Below, piece after piece: positions 52,284 through 61,861 of a stretch of 64,000 nucleotides of DNA. The first letter of the stretch is position 1. Each line of letters starts with the position of its first letter. The notes under the pieces were generated by a model. The model saw only the letters and a program-made list of their open reading frames with translations. It ran no database searches and was not told the origin of the DNA. The stretch spans positions 496,001 to 560,000 of the forward strand of contig CALODV010000008.1 in the NCBI GenBank assembly GCA_942492065.1. Reading direction: 5' to 3'. Origin of the DNA: G963665815 sp942492065. Its GTDB lineage: Bacteria; Cloacimonadota; Cloacimonadia; Cloacimonadales; JAIOQZ01. A program made the position numbers and the translations under genes.

Positions 52284-52784
52284 CTAAATCTTTAATCTGG
52301 CAAAGAATAGCTCATACATCTTTATCAAGTTTCTCAGGCGGATATCCGGTTTGTATTTTCCTGATTCATTTTCCTGATAAAGCTTTCTCTTTATCTTAAG
52401 TTCCTTGATCTTTTTGTTTATATTCAACAGAAAATCCTGCAGCCCCATTGAATTCAACTGTTTATACTGTTTGTAACTGGAACACAGGTCTTTGGACTGC
52501 TTATTCATAACAATTGCTTTCGGGCTGAATTTTCTATACCGGATTGCTTTTATCAACTCTTTAAGCTTCTCATTTTCAAGATTATCGATAATCAAATTGT
52601 GAGCTGCTGCGTTTCTGATATAGTCTTCTTTGAGCATAGTCAGATTATCCTGAGCTTCTTCCAGCATATCAAGAAACATCACTTTCCGTTGCAGTCCGGA
52701 TTGTCTGTATTTGCTGATTATTTTAGGAACTACAGTAGTGAGTTGAGATACAATTTTAGTTATTGCTGCTGTTTCTATTGCCAT
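52284..52784 (-). CDS. Small helical protein of unknown function
   Basis: 166 residues, almost entirely alpha-helical and Lys/Leu-rich, with no signal peptide. It follows the P-loop kinase gene with a 1-base gap, so the two are translationally linked. No family is recognised. A plausible but untested idea is that it partners or regulates the kinase. Confidence 0.6.
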   Translation of the reverse strand: MAIETAAITKIVSQLTTVVPKIISKYRQSGLQRKVMFLDMLEEAQDNLTMLKEDYIRNAAAHNLIIDNLENEKLKELIKAIRYRKFSPKAIVMNKQSKDLCSSYKQYKQLNSMGLQDFLLNINKKIKELKIKRKLYQENESGKYKPDIRLRNLIKMYELFFARLKI

Positions 52785-52785
52785 A

Positions 52786-53394
52786 TTACCTCTGTTTGAG
52801 TATTTCTTTCGATTCCAGAAAGGTTTGGATCTTCTTTAACTGACGATCAACAGAATCCTGCCAGCTAAGTATTAAATCAGCTTCTTCTAATACCTGTCTC
52901 TGAATATTGGTGTACATTTCTCTTCCGCTGGTTTCATAGTCTCTGAAATAGCCTTTATAAAAACCGATTAGTTCGCTGAATCCTTTTACCAGATCATCTT
53001 TTGGAAAGTCTGCAAGTTTATCATGAGGAATATTCTGAATGTCCCTGTTAATTCTACGGGCAAGAGCAATCTCAGGAGGTGTGTCGATTACAATGAGATA
53101 GTCTATAAGGGCTGCAACTTCTTGTCTGCATTTACCTGTAGGCTCTTCAAGAAAGGTAACACTCTTATTGCCTTTCTTCTTAGTCTTGCGAATTGCTTCT
53201 ACCAGAGGAGGGCATGTCCATAAATTAAGATCAGCTCCGGTGTCTAACCATTTTCTCATATCCTGTGGATAGTATTCTTTTGTGAAAAAATCATCAAAGA
53301 AAAGCTTTTCAGCTTTGAAAAAGTCAGCACAGGCGTTTACCAGAGTTGTTTTTCCTCCACCTGAAATTGCGCTGATTGCTATAATATAAGACAT
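52786..53394 (-). CDS. P-loop small-molecule kinase (uridine-kinase-like)
   Basis: 202 residues with an N-terminal beta-strand/P-loop AISAISGGGKTTLV, a FFDDFF segment resembling the substrate-Asp strand of uridine/pantothenate kinases, and DTPPEIALARRINRD as the lid with basic residues. The Walker A first glycine is Ala (A-I-S-G-G-G-K-T), which is unusual but the GGGKTT core is intact. It probably phosphorylates a nucleoside or similar small molecule. It is followed by the helical protein gene 1 base downstream. Confidence 0.75.
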   Translation of the reverse strand: MSYIIAISAISGGGKTTLVNACADFFKAEKLFFDDFFTKEYYPQDMRKWLDTGADLNLWTCPPLVEAIRKTKKKGNKSVTFLEEPTGKCRQEVAALIDYLIVIDTPPEIALARRINRDIQNIPHDKLADFPKDDLVKGFSELIGFYKGYFRDYETSGREMYTNIQRQVLEEADLILSWQDSVDRQLKKIQTFLESKEILKQR

Positions 53395-53714
53395 ACATCA
53401 TCCTTCTAAAAGCATTGTTAACGGTTTATCAGGAAGTTTATAACAACCTCGATACACCTGCTTCTTATATTTGCAGCATAGTTACCTCAATGTCAATAGA
53501 AATTAATCTAACTGAATTTACTTAATTTTCGGCAAGATAAGTATTGCTCAAAAATGCTCATAACTTCAAAAGAAAGTATGTTCATGATGTGAAAATTATA
53601 TTGACAAATCTATTTTGATTGTTAAATATTTGCTAATACAAAGTTGTGAAATTAATATTGCTACTATGGGTTTTACTTTACCATTGAACGAATCTCTTTA
53701 CGGAGGTAGAGATT
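53395..53714. other. Divergent intergenic region
   Basis: 320 AT-rich bases between the kinase gene and the binding-protein gene. No gene or hairpin of note; it contains the promoter at 53601-53629. Confidence 0.5.
53601..53629 (+). promoter_or_regulatory. Probable promoter of the family-3 binding-protein gene
   Basis: TTGACA (53601-53606), 17-base spacer, AAATAT (53624-53629); the ATG is at 53715 behind GGAGG. Confidence 0.45.
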
Positions 53715-54464
53715 ATGACGATATTGAGAAAAACTGTTTGGATTTACACTCTTATACTTTTTCTGAGCATAGTTAACAATGCTTTTGCTTTTGAAGGTGG
53801 TCCAGTAAAAGTGATATCATTTCTTGTTCCTGAGTTAATGATCAGTGAAACGGAAGGTACTTTCGTCTTAATTACCCGAGAAATAGAACGAAGAACGGGA
53901 CTCAAATTTGATATTGTATTTAAGCCAACAAAACGGGCAGTAGAAGACTTCAAAGCAGGAGAAGGGGATATGCTGTTCCCCGCTGTTGAAGGTAACTACA
54001 AGAAGGAGAATGGAATAATTCAATCTGAAGTATCTTTTTATACGAAAAAGGATTATATCTTTACTCTTAAAACGCGACCAGTTTTAAAAGATGTAAAAGA
54101 GTTGAAGGGGTTGAATATTGGTATACTCCGGGGTTACCTTGACCATTGTGTCAATGAAGAGTTTAAGGCTGAAGAAAGAGATTTCACTCTTGAGGAAACA
54201 GATAATCTCGAACAAAGTGCTAGAAAACTCAATAATGAAAGAATCGATGCTTTTGTAGGAGAAGAAACTGCAGTTTCAGGAGCATGCAAAATATTGGGGT
54301 TGAGGAATGAGATACATTATGACAAAAACTCTCCAATAGCAGTCTCGAAGACTTACTATGTTTTCAGAAATACTGACAGAGGAAGAATATTGGAGCGTAA
54401 AGTTTCAGCAGCACTTCAAGAAATGAAGTATGACGGAACTCTGGACAGAATACTCAGCAAGTAA
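53715..54464 (+). CDS. Secreted family-3 substrate-binding protein (no transporter partners nearby)
   Basis: 249 residues with a signal peptide (FLSIVNNAFA-FE) and an SBP_bac_3-like fold: VKVISFLVPELMISE, EIERRTGLKFDIVFKPTKRAVEDF, EGDMLFPAVEG, LNIGILRGYLDHCV and IDAFVGEE. No permease or ATPase adjoins it. Such orphan receptors are often free periplasmic proteins or sensor parts. GGAGG lies 8 bases before the ATG. The ligand is unknown. Confidence 0.82.
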   Translation: MTILRKTVWIYTLILFLSIVNNAFAFEGGPVKVISFLVPELMISETEGTFVLITREIERRTGLKFDIVFKPTKRAVEDFKAGEGDMLFPAVEGNYKKENGIIQSEVSFYTKKDYIFTLKTRPVLKDVKELKGLNIGILRGYLDHCVNEEFKAEERDFTLEETDNLEQSARKLNNERIDAFVGEETAVSGACKILGLRNEIHYDKNSPIAVSKTYYVFRNTDRGRILERKVSAALQEMKYDGTLDRILSK

Positions 54465-54527
54465 TTTTCAGAAAGTCTAACTCAAATCATACAGCTCAAT
54501 TATATATCTTTTTGCGTTCAAGTTAAG

Positions 54528-54989
54528 CTATAATGTATCAGTAATCTTATTAAATCTGTGTTCGAGTTGATTGGATATGTTAACAAACGGATTTGAACTG
54601 GCAACCATATCATCTATCGCTTTTGTAATCTCCAGAACCATAGCATCAGCTTCTTCAGATACTGCTTTTTCAGTGTCATCATCAAACATTTTTGCAAACA
54701 CCATGTAAGTATTGTTCACAGACTGGACTTTAATTATTACTTCTCGTTTGGCAAGAGTGATTCCACCATCGCGGTTTTTATGAGCCTCGTCCTGTCTTTT
54801 TATTTTTCTTACTTCAACAATATGACTGGTCAAGATGGTTACTTTTTCATCTGAAGGAGCATGGAAAGAAATTTTTTTTACCTTTCCTGTTATCTTAGGA
54901 TCGATCTTTATATCTTCTTTTTCACTAATAATTCTTGACTTCATGTTAAATAGAGGTAAAGTAATTGTAGATTTTGTTCTGGTAATCAT
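54528..54989 (-). CDS. Small protein of unknown function
   Basis: The ATG at 54989 with AAGGAG about 5 bases upstream gives 153 residues (MITRTKSTITLPLF...). A longer reading frame to 55139 would overlap the malQ start and lacks a ribosome site, so it is not used. The product is basic, with beta-type N-terminal half and a helical C-terminal half (DTEKAVSEEADAMVLEITKAI). No signal peptide or known motif. It is a single-gene unit, divergent from malQ. Confidence 0.65.
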   Translation of the reverse strand: MITRTKSTITLPLFNMKSRIISEKEDIKIDPKITGKVKKISFHAPSDEKVTILTSHIVEVRKIKRQDEAHKNRDGGITLAKREVIIKVQSVNNTYMVFAKMFDDDTEKAVSEEADAMVLEITKAIDDMVASSNPFVNISNQLEHRFNKITDTL

Positions 54990-55075
54990 ACTTTCTCCTT
55001 GTTGAATTTGAATTTTAAATAATATATTGCAAAATACAAAGTTTGACAATCTTTTTTCCGCATAGACAAAAAGGT

Positions 55076-56602
55076 ATGGAATTAATAATGAGAAATAATC
55101 ATAAAAGAAAATATGGAGTTCTTCTCCATCCGGTTTCATTGTCTTCAGATTTCAGTATTGGTGATTTTGGAAAGACTGCATACAGGTTTGTAGATGCACT
55201 ACATAGAGAAGGAATACACTTATGGCAGGTATTGCCATTGACATATACCGGTTTTGATAACTCACCTTATAACTCCCTTTCAGCTTTTGCAGGTAATCCG
55301 GTAATGATATCAATCTTTGAAGCTGTTAAGTTGTTTAAAGAACACCCGGAAGTTCAAAAAGTAAAAGACAGATACTTGGCAGAACTGAGCAGATGGCATA
55401 AAACGCCAAAAATTCGTTACCAAAAATCTTATCAAGTAAAAGCGGAACTTTTAAGAGAATTATTCAATTTATTGAATGGCATATACAAACAGAGAAAAGC
55501 ATTTAAATACTTTGAGAAGAACAATTCATACTGGCTTCATTCATTTGCTGTTTTTAGAATTTTAAAAGATAGAAATGAATGTAAACCCTGGATTGACTGG
55601 GCAGAGTCAGATAGACATTATTCTGAAAAATTGATTCGAGAAACAATTTCTAACTATCGAGATGAATATGATTTCATTGTGTTCAAGCAATATCTGTTTC
55701 ACCTGCAATGGTCTTCTATAAAAGAGTACGCTAATAGCAGGAATATACAAATTATTGGTGATATACCCGTATATGTTGCTCTGGACAGCTCAGATGTATG
55801 GAGTAACAGGGAAATCTTTGATCTCTCAGAAAGGGGTTTACCAAACTCGGTTGCAGGTGTTCCTCCAGACTACTTTTCTAAGACCGGTCAGCTATGGGGG
55901 AATCCTTTATATAAATGGGATACAAACAAATATAAATTATTTGAGTGGTGGACAAAAAGACTCAATCATCTATCTGAACTTATGGATAAAGTCAGGATTG
56001 ATCATTTTATTGGGTTGATAAACTACTGGGCGATACCTTATGGCAGCAAAACAGCCATAGAGGGTGAATGGAGACCTGGACCCGGGAATGAATTTATCGA
56101 GAATGTTCTAAGTCAGGCTAACATTGATATCCTTGCTGAAAACCTTGGAATCCTGACTGAAGAAGTCGAGACATTGCGAAAGCAAAACGGTATTCCCGGG
56201 ATGAAAGTACTGCAGTTCCATTTTGGAGATGATTTGCCAAACATGGATAAAAATGATTATCTGTATACCGGAACCCATGATAATGATACTCTTCTTGGAT
56301 GGTTGAAGTCTTCAATCAACAAAAACAATGTCCAACTGCGTGATTGGTGTTTAAGACAGGGAACTGAAGAGTTCACTGAAGAAGCACTATACGAAGTATT
56401 AATAAGAGCTGCGATAAATTCCGGTGCTGATAATCTGATTATACCAATGCAGGACATTCTTGGTCTTGGTTCGTATGGCAGGATGAATACTCCCGGAACC
56501 AAGACAGGAAACTGGGGCTGGAAAATGTCTGAGAAAGCGTTAGGTTCTCAAGCCTTATCATCTTTTATGACATTAGTTCGAAGCTTTGAGCACAGCTCCT
56601 GA
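55076..56602 (+). CDS. malQ: 4-alpha-glucanotransferase (MalQ, GH77)
   Basis: About 508 residues with GH77 signatures: GVLLHPVSLSSDFSIGDFG at the start, IIGDIPVYVALDSSDVW, KVRIDHFIGLINYWAIP (nucleophile Asp), DILAENLGIL (acid/base Glu) and YTGTHDNDTLLGW (third Asp). It moves alpha-1,4-glucan segments between chains, releasing glucose; this supports maltodextrin or glycogen turnover. Length fits the short bacterial form. The ATG at 55076 nearly touches its AAGG; the ATG at 55088 is an alternative. It is convergent with, and overlaps by 30 bases, the amylase gene. Confidence 0.95.
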   Translation: MELIMRNNHKRKYGVLLHPVSLSSDFSIGDFGKTAYRFVDALHREGIHLWQVLPLTYTGFDNSPYNSLSAFAGNPVMISIFEAVKLFKEHPEVQKVKDRYLAELSRWHKTPKIRYQKSYQVKAELLRELFNLLNGIYKQRKAFKYFEKNNSYWLHSFAVFRILKDRNECKPWIDWAESDRHYSEKLIRETISNYRDEYDFIVFKQYLFHLQWSSIKEYANSRNIQIIGDIPVYVALDSSDVWSNREIFDLSERGLPNSVAGVPPDYFSKTGQLWGNPLYKWDTNKYKLFEWWTKRLNHLSELMDKVRIDHFIGLINYWAIPYGSKTAIEGEWRPGPGNEFIENVLSQANIDILAENLGILTEEVETLRKQNGIPGMKVLQFHFGDDLPNMDKNDYLYTGTHDNDTLLGWLKSSINKNNVQLRDWCLRQGTEEFTEEALYEVLIRAAINSGADNLIIPMQDILGLGSYGRMNTPGTKTGNWGWKMSEKALGSQALSSFMTLVRSFEHSS

Positions 56603-59131
56603 CATTGGAGGAACATTAATAATCAATTTTCCTTCCTGTAGATTATAATCTCTTTCGCTAAGCAGGTCAATGTACTTTTCCTCTGAAGCATCAGGGGTTA
56701 ATGTTATGTTTTTTTCTGATGTCCCTGCATTTATGATAATAATTGATTCTTGATCTTTAAGGAATCTGGAGAAGACATATAGGTTTTTATCTGTCAGGAT
56801 ACTTTTGAATCCACCATTGATAAATTCTTCGTTCTGCTTTCTAATTGCTATGATTTGTTTGTAGAAATTCCTGATAGCAACACTTTCTTTATCTTTGTAA
56901 TATTTCCAGTTAAAAGGTCTGCGATTATCAGGATCCTTACCACCGGACATTGCTATTTCATCTCCATACCAAATGTGCGGCATTCCTTTAAAGGTCATTT
57001 GGAACAATACAGCAAGCTTTACTTTGTTGTAAACACCATTAGCTACATTCAGCAGTCTGTAAGTATCATGACTATCCAGAAGGTTCATCATGCTTGCAGC
57101 ATTTCTGGTTGAATACTTATCCAATCCCATTGTAATCTTTGCATCAAATTCTTCTGCATCGATCTTATTATTACAGATGAAATCCAGAACAGGATCTTTG
57201 AAATTTTCATAGTTCATAATTCCGTTGAAATATTCTTTATTCATCCATTTTTCTGCATTATGCCATATTTCACCGATTATAACTGCGTTACTCTTTAAAG
57301 AATAACATTTGTCACGGAAAAGCTTTAGAAACCAGAATGGAACTTCATTCGGTACATCCAGTCTGAAACCATCTATATCCATCTCGGAAAGCCAGAATTC
57401 CGCAACGGATAGCATGTACTCAACCAGCTCCTGATTCGGGACAGCATCATCTATATTTTCAATGTTATTTTCCTGTGGTATAGGATGGGAAAGATCATAG
57501 TTTAAATCAGGCAGGTCAGCATGCTCCCACCATGAGGCATAATATTCTTCAGGATTAAACCCTTTCGGGAAAGGATAGGGAACAGGTAGTTTACGCCATT
57601 CATACCAGTCATAGTACTTAGAGTCTTCACCGTATTGAATTACATGCTGAAATGCATGGAAACCATCACCGGTATGATTAAGTACCAGATCAAGTATTAC
57701 TTTTATACCTTTTCTATGTGCATCTGCGACAAACTTCTTGAAAGTAGCTTTATCGCCAAAGTGAGGGTCTATTTTTTTGAAATCAATTACATCGTATTTA
57801 TGATTGGATCTGGCTTCATTGATAGGATTAAGGTAGATGATATTAATGCCTAAGTCTTCCAGATAATCAAGCTTTTGGTGTATTCCATCGATATCACCTC
57901 CATAAAAAGTATTAAGATCCGGACTGCCGTCTTCAGCAAGGGGATTATGCTGAAGCAATGAGTAGTCATACCAATTCTTTATGAATCTGAAGTATTTCTG
58001 CTTTGGTTTCAGCTTTTTATTCTTGAGTGGAGCAGTGGTCATACCCTCATAGTACCATTCACTGAAATCCTGATTCAGCTCTTGATTACCGTTTTGAAAG
58101 CGATCAGGGAATATCTGGTAAATAACACCGTTTTTGATCCAATCAGGAGCTGGTTCTCTCAGTTCGCTGAAGCTATATGAGAATGGAGATTCCGGATAGT
58201 CAGAAACACCACTGCCGTCAATAAAAAGAGTTTTAGAACCATCAATCAGCTCAAAATGGAAATCTAGTTTTTCTGAAGAGTCGACAAAGATCTGGTGTAC
58301 ATCGTAGTTATTTGAAGTATATGCCTTCTGCATTGGATAAGTAGTGTTATTGAGAATCAGTTTGACTTTTTCAACATCATTCACTACTGTTCTGAATGTA
58401 AACTGAAGTAGATCATTGCTGATTTTTTCAATTACATTACGATTTACTGTATTTATAACCTCAGTCTCTATTCGAGAGTCTCCGAGTTGAGCAATTATTT
58501 CAGGTAATTCAGCGTTAACATTCAGCAGATGATTTTCTCCACCAAGACCATCGGGTACTGTAGAGTATTTTTGGCTGTTCAGTTTATAGTCTTTATTGTT
58601 TACAAAGAACTTGAACTCATATTTACCATCATGAAGCATAAAATCCAATTGAAACCCATTTTTTTTCTTAATCATTTCATATTTCATAGGACTCCACTTA
58701 TTGAAGCTTCCGGAAATTGCTACGGTTTTAACTCCTGGTGAAGCAGGATACTCAAGATGAATATGACGAAGAATTTTGTCAGCTTCTTCAATTACAACAA
58801 TAGAGTTCTCACCTCCAAAATTGTCAGAAGCGAATTTTTCAGCAGTTTCATCTTTAATCCACTTTCCATTCACATTAAATTTATAGGCATATTCTCCCGG
58901 ACTTAAACTGTATTCTTTTGTATAAACTCCATTGATGTTATGCATTCTGGAGTCTTCATTTTTTTTCCAACCATTAAAGTCTCCAAGAACAAAAACTTCA
59001 TATTCACCTGCTGTGAGTGGTTCAAACCGAAAAACATGCTTCATTGCATTATTATTATTGTTCATAGCGTAAATGTATCCTCCCGGAAATAAAGTCAATA
59101 GAGTGATAAGAATAATAAAATATTTATTCAT
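56573..59131 (-). CDS. Secreted GH13 alpha-amylase/neopullulanase-type enzyme with N-terminal starch-binding-like repeats
   Basis: The ATG at 59131 with AGGAG upstream is the start (an upstream codon lacks one). The 852 residues have a signal peptide, two CBM48/E-set-like modules (about 25-120 and 122-205; EVFVLGDFNGWKK, TVAISGSFNKWSP), a linker E-set domain, and a GH13 barrel (about 330-760): YQIFPDRF, VILDLVLNHTG, nucleophile in DGFRLDVPNEV, acid/base in VIIGEIWHN and LLDSHDTYR. It should cleave alpha-glucans outside the cytoplasm and supply oligosaccharides to MalQ after uptake. Confidence 0.93.
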   Translation of the reverse strand: MNKYFIILITLLTLFPGGYIYAMNNNNNAMKHVFRFEPLTAGEYEVFVLGDFNGWKKNEDSRMHNINGVYTKEYSLSPGEYAYKFNVNGKWIKDETAEKFASDNFGGENSIVVIEEADKILRHIHLEYPASPGVKTVAISGSFNKWSPMKYEMIKKKNGFQLDFMLHDGKYEFKFFVNNKDYKLNSQKYSTVPDGLGGENHLLNVNAELPEIIAQLGDSRIETEVINTVNRNVIEKISNDLLQFTFRTVVNDVEKVKLILNNTTYPMQKAYTSNNYDVHQIFVDSSEKLDFHFELIDGSKTLFIDGSGVSDYPESPFSYSFSELREPAPDWIKNGVIYQIFPDRFQNGNQELNQDFSEWYYEGMTTAPLKNKKLKPKQKYFRFIKNWYDYSLLQHNPLAEDGSPDLNTFYGGDIDGIHQKLDYLEDLGINIIYLNPINEARSNHKYDVIDFKKIDPHFGDKATFKKFVADAHRKGIKVILDLVLNHTGDGFHAFQHVIQYGEDSKYYDWYEWRKLPVPYPFPKGFNPEEYYASWWEHADLPDLNYDLSHPIPQENNIENIDDAVPNQELVEYMLSVAEFWLSEMDIDGFRLDVPNEVPFWFLKLFRDKCYSLKSNAVIIGEIWHNAEKWMNKEYFNGIMNYENFKDPVLDFICNNKIDAEEFDAKITMGLDKYSTRNAASMMNLLDSHDTYRLLNVANGVYNKVKLAVLFQMTFKGMPHIWYGDEIAMSGGKDPDNRRPFNWKYYKDKESVAIRNFYKQIIAIRKQNEEFINGGFKSILTDKNLYVFSRFLKDQESIIIINAGTSEKNITLTPDASEEKYIDLLSERDYNLQEGKLIINVPPMSGAVLKASN

Positions 59132-59425
59132 AAGTATCTCCTGAAAATTATGATTCACAGTCAATCGGCAAAAGAGCAGTACTGAAAAACATGTTAACGG
59201 TATGTACGAATACCTGATAAAATGGGCTATATAATAAGCACTTACAGCTATTTTATCTTTAAAAAATTAACTAATCTTTGAGACAACTCCAGCACTGCAA
59301 AGGTCCATTGAATGTAATATATTAAATAATATATATCATTGACAACACATTTAAAAATCTTTTTATTTACATGAAGCAAAATTCAAGTATATTTATTATG
59401 AAGAATACTCAATATCGAGGTTTAT

Positions 59426-60577
59426 ATGATTTCAGCAAAATATTCCGAAAAACTCACAAGAAATCTTCTTTTTAGTGGTGTTGAACAAAGTGAACTAATT
59501 GATTTGACAGACGATATGTTTACTTCTGTTAGACTTAATTCCGGAGAGATACTACATTCTGAATCACTTAATGATGTAGAACTTATACTGGTTGTTAATG
59601 GATTAATTTCTGTGCACTGTTCTGTTTCAGATTCCGATTCAATAGACGGTAAGTACAGAGAACTGAGATTGGATAAGGCTGTAAACACATTCACAGGTGA
59701 GTTGGGATACTTTAACCGAGAGATTATAACTGATGAAGTTGTATGTCATCAGGATGCTGAGCTGATACTTATTGACTATGATAATCTTGCTGTTATCATA
59801 GATATCGTCCCTCAAATTAATGAAAACCTCTTTGAATCAGTATCAGACATTGTATTTGATGCTAAATATACTGAGATTTCTCACTCCGTTAAAAATAACC
59901 TGCTGAAAGAGCTATATTCTGAAGTCAGGAGACAACGAAACAAACTCAAACATCTTAACAGTCAGCTTAAAAAGAAAAATGCCGTTTTATCTCAGAAAAA
60001 CGAAGAGTTGTTTATGCTGGCTACTCACGATTATTTGACAAAAATATATAATCGCAGATTTGTACTGGATATGTTCTTAAAAGAATTCAGTAAAACCCAG
60101 CGATACGGAATAAATCTATCCTGTATGCTTCTGGATATTGACAACTTCAGTTTTATTAATGACACGTACGGACACCTTATCGGTGATCAGATTCTGCAAC
60201 AAGTTTCACTGATAATACAGCAGAATATCAGACGTATGGATATCTTCGGTCGTTATTCGAGTAAAGAATTTTTGATTGTTCTGCCTAATACATCATTAAT
60301 TAATGCGCAATTGGTAGCTGATAAAATCAATACAAAGATAAATGATTCCATAATTGCAACAGACAGAGGTATCATTCAGTTAACTGTAAGTATTGGTTTA
60401 ACTGATTCATGTATTGGTTTACCCGATTCGGTTGATGAGATGATCAAGAATGCTGATTACGCCTTGAAAGACGCAAAAAAACATGGTAAAAACTCAATCA
60501 GTAACTATGAGAACTTGATCAGAATGAATAAATCTTTTGCAGATAGTATTTTCACTACAGAGCCTAAACATACTTAA
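59426..60577 (+). CDS. Cyclic-nucleotide-binding-like domain fused to a degenerate GGDEF domain
   Basis: 383 residues: an N-terminal cNMP-binding-like beta barrel (about 10-130; FSGVEQSELIDLTDDMF), a coiled coil (about 145-195), and a GGDEF domain (about 195-360) with HDYLTKIYNRR and LLDIDNFSFINDTYGHLIGD intact. The signature is S278-S279-K280-E281-F282 in place of GG[DE]EF, while the inhibitory site R269-x-x-D272 lies exactly five residues before it. Loss of both glycines and the metal-binding acid predicts no cyclase activity; the kept I-site predicts c-di-GMP binding. CGAGG precedes the ATG. Confidence 0.88.
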   Translation: MISAKYSEKLTRNLLFSGVEQSELIDLTDDMFTSVRLNSGEILHSESLNDVELILVVNGLISVHCSVSDSDSIDGKYRELRLDKAVNTFTGELGYFNREIITDEVVCHQDAELILIDYDNLAVIIDIVPQINENLFESVSDIVFDAKYTEISHSVKNNLLKELYSEVRRQRNKLKHLNSQLKKKNAVLSQKNEELFMLATHDYLTKIYNRRFVLDMFLKEFSKTQRYGINLSCMLLDIDNFSFINDTYGHLIGDQILQQVSLIIQQNIRRMDIFGRYSSKEFLIVLPNTSLINAQLVADKINTKINDSIIATDRGIIQLTVSIGLTDSCIGLPDSVDEMIKNADYALKDAKKHGKNSISNYENLIRMNKSFADSIFTTEPKHT

Positions 60578-60679
60578 GGTTCTCTTGATATAATTACCAG
60601 TGATAAGCAATTTTTCACACGTGTTAATATAATGTTTGATAAATCTTGACATTCTTTACACTTCTCAACATATAGGCAT

Positions 60680-61861
60680 ATGAGTTTAATAGTAAAGAAG
60701 TTTGGTGGAACATCTCTGGCTGATATCAGCAAAATTAAGCACATTGCTGATAAGCTGGCATCTGAGTATTCGAAGACAGATCAGATGGTTATTGTCGTAT
60801 CTGCAATGGGTAATACGACTAATGAACTGTTGGAAATGGCTGAGAGTATTTCTGCTAATCCCTCTGACAGGGAACTTGATATGCTTATGACAGCCGGAGA
60901 GCGGATAAGTATGTCTCTTCTTGCCCTTGCTTTGCATGAACATGGACTAGAATCTATTTCTTTTACAGGTTCACAAAGTGGAATTATAACCTGTAATAAT
61001 CATGGTAATGCAAAGATACTGAATGTAAGTGCTTTTCGTATCCGAGAAGAGCTCAATAATAGCAAGATTGTTATTGTTGCCGGTTTTCAAGGTGTCAGTG
61101 GTCTTAAGGAAGTTACTACTCTTGGCAGGGGCGGTTCAGACACATCTGCTGTTGCTTTGGCTTGTTATCTGAATGCAGATTCCTGTGAGATCTATACAGA
61201 TGTTGACGGTGTGTTCACAATTGATCCACGAATTACGGATAAAGCTGTCAAACTTGATTCTGCCGAAAGCAGTGTTGTTCTTGATCTGGCTAATTGTGGT
61301 GCTGGAGTTTTGCACTCCAGAGCATTAGAATTTGCTATTCAGTATAAGATTCCGGTTGAAGTTAAATCTTCGTACACATTTGAACCGGGAACTCAGATTT
61401 TTCATGGAGACGAAATGCAGGAACAGAAAATTGTCGGTATTTCCGGGAAAACCGACCTGATATATTATGCAATTAAACCTGATAACAACAGGAATACTCT
61501 TCTACGTGAGTTAAACAAAATATCTACCGAAGAATCACGATTCAGTCAAGCTAATGGTCTTGAAGTAATAATTTCAAAATCATGTAAAAATAAGTTGCTT
61601 CGAATTGCAGAAAATTTTAGTTTGGAATTTAGTGAAAAAGCGTCTAATTTATCTTTGATATGTGTTAGTGGTTACAGAATAAAAGATGATTTCGATTTAC
61701 TGTCTGACATTCTTAATGATCTTGATGATATAGATGTTAAAGTAGTTATGTTTGACAGAATTCAAACCGGATTTCGTTTTTTCATAGAAACCGATGATTA
61801 TAATAACGCAGTAAATACACTGCACAGGAAATACATTGAAGACAGGTATTATGGAAAATAA
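60680..61861 (+). CDS. lysC: Aspartate kinase (monofunctional)
   Basis: 393 residues with the aspartokinase signature VKKFGGTSLAD at the N-terminus, TTLGRGGSDTSAVALA and TDVDGVFTIDPRI for nucleotide and aspartate binding, and a C-terminal regulatory region (about 255-393) of two ACT-like folds. It phosphorylates aspartate at the first step to lysine, methionine and threonine. No homoserine dehydrogenase domain is fused. It starts 29 bases after a TTGACA box and overlaps the response-regulator gene by 11 bases. Confidence 0.94.
   Translation: MSLIVKKFGGTSLADISKIKHIADKLASEYSKTDQMVIVVSAMGNTTNELLEMAESISANPSDRELDMLMTAGERISMSLLALALHEHGLESISFTGSQSGIITCNNHGNAKILNVSAFRIREELNNSKIVIVAGFQGVSGLKEVTTLGRGGSDTSAVALACYLNADSCEIYTDVDGVFTIDPRITDKAVKLDSAESSVVLDLANCGAGVLHSRALEFAIQYKIPVEVKSSYTFEPGTQIFHGDEMQEQKIVGISGKTDLIYYAIKPDNNRNTLLRELNKISTEESRFSQANGLEVIISKSCKNKLLRIAENFSLEFSEKASNLSLICVSGYRIKDDFDLLSDILNDLDDIDVKVVMFDRIQTGFRFFIETDDYNNAVNTLHRKYIEDRYYGK

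Noticed and set aside
55043..55075. TTG start upstream of malQ
   Set aside because: The TTG is part of a TTGACA box; MalQ homologues begin shortly before the GVLLHP motif, matching the ATGs at 55076 or 55088.
54990..55139. 50-codon upstream extension of the small minus-strand protein
   Set aside because: No ribosome site; it overlaps the malQ start, while AAGGAG sits correctly before the ATG at 54989.
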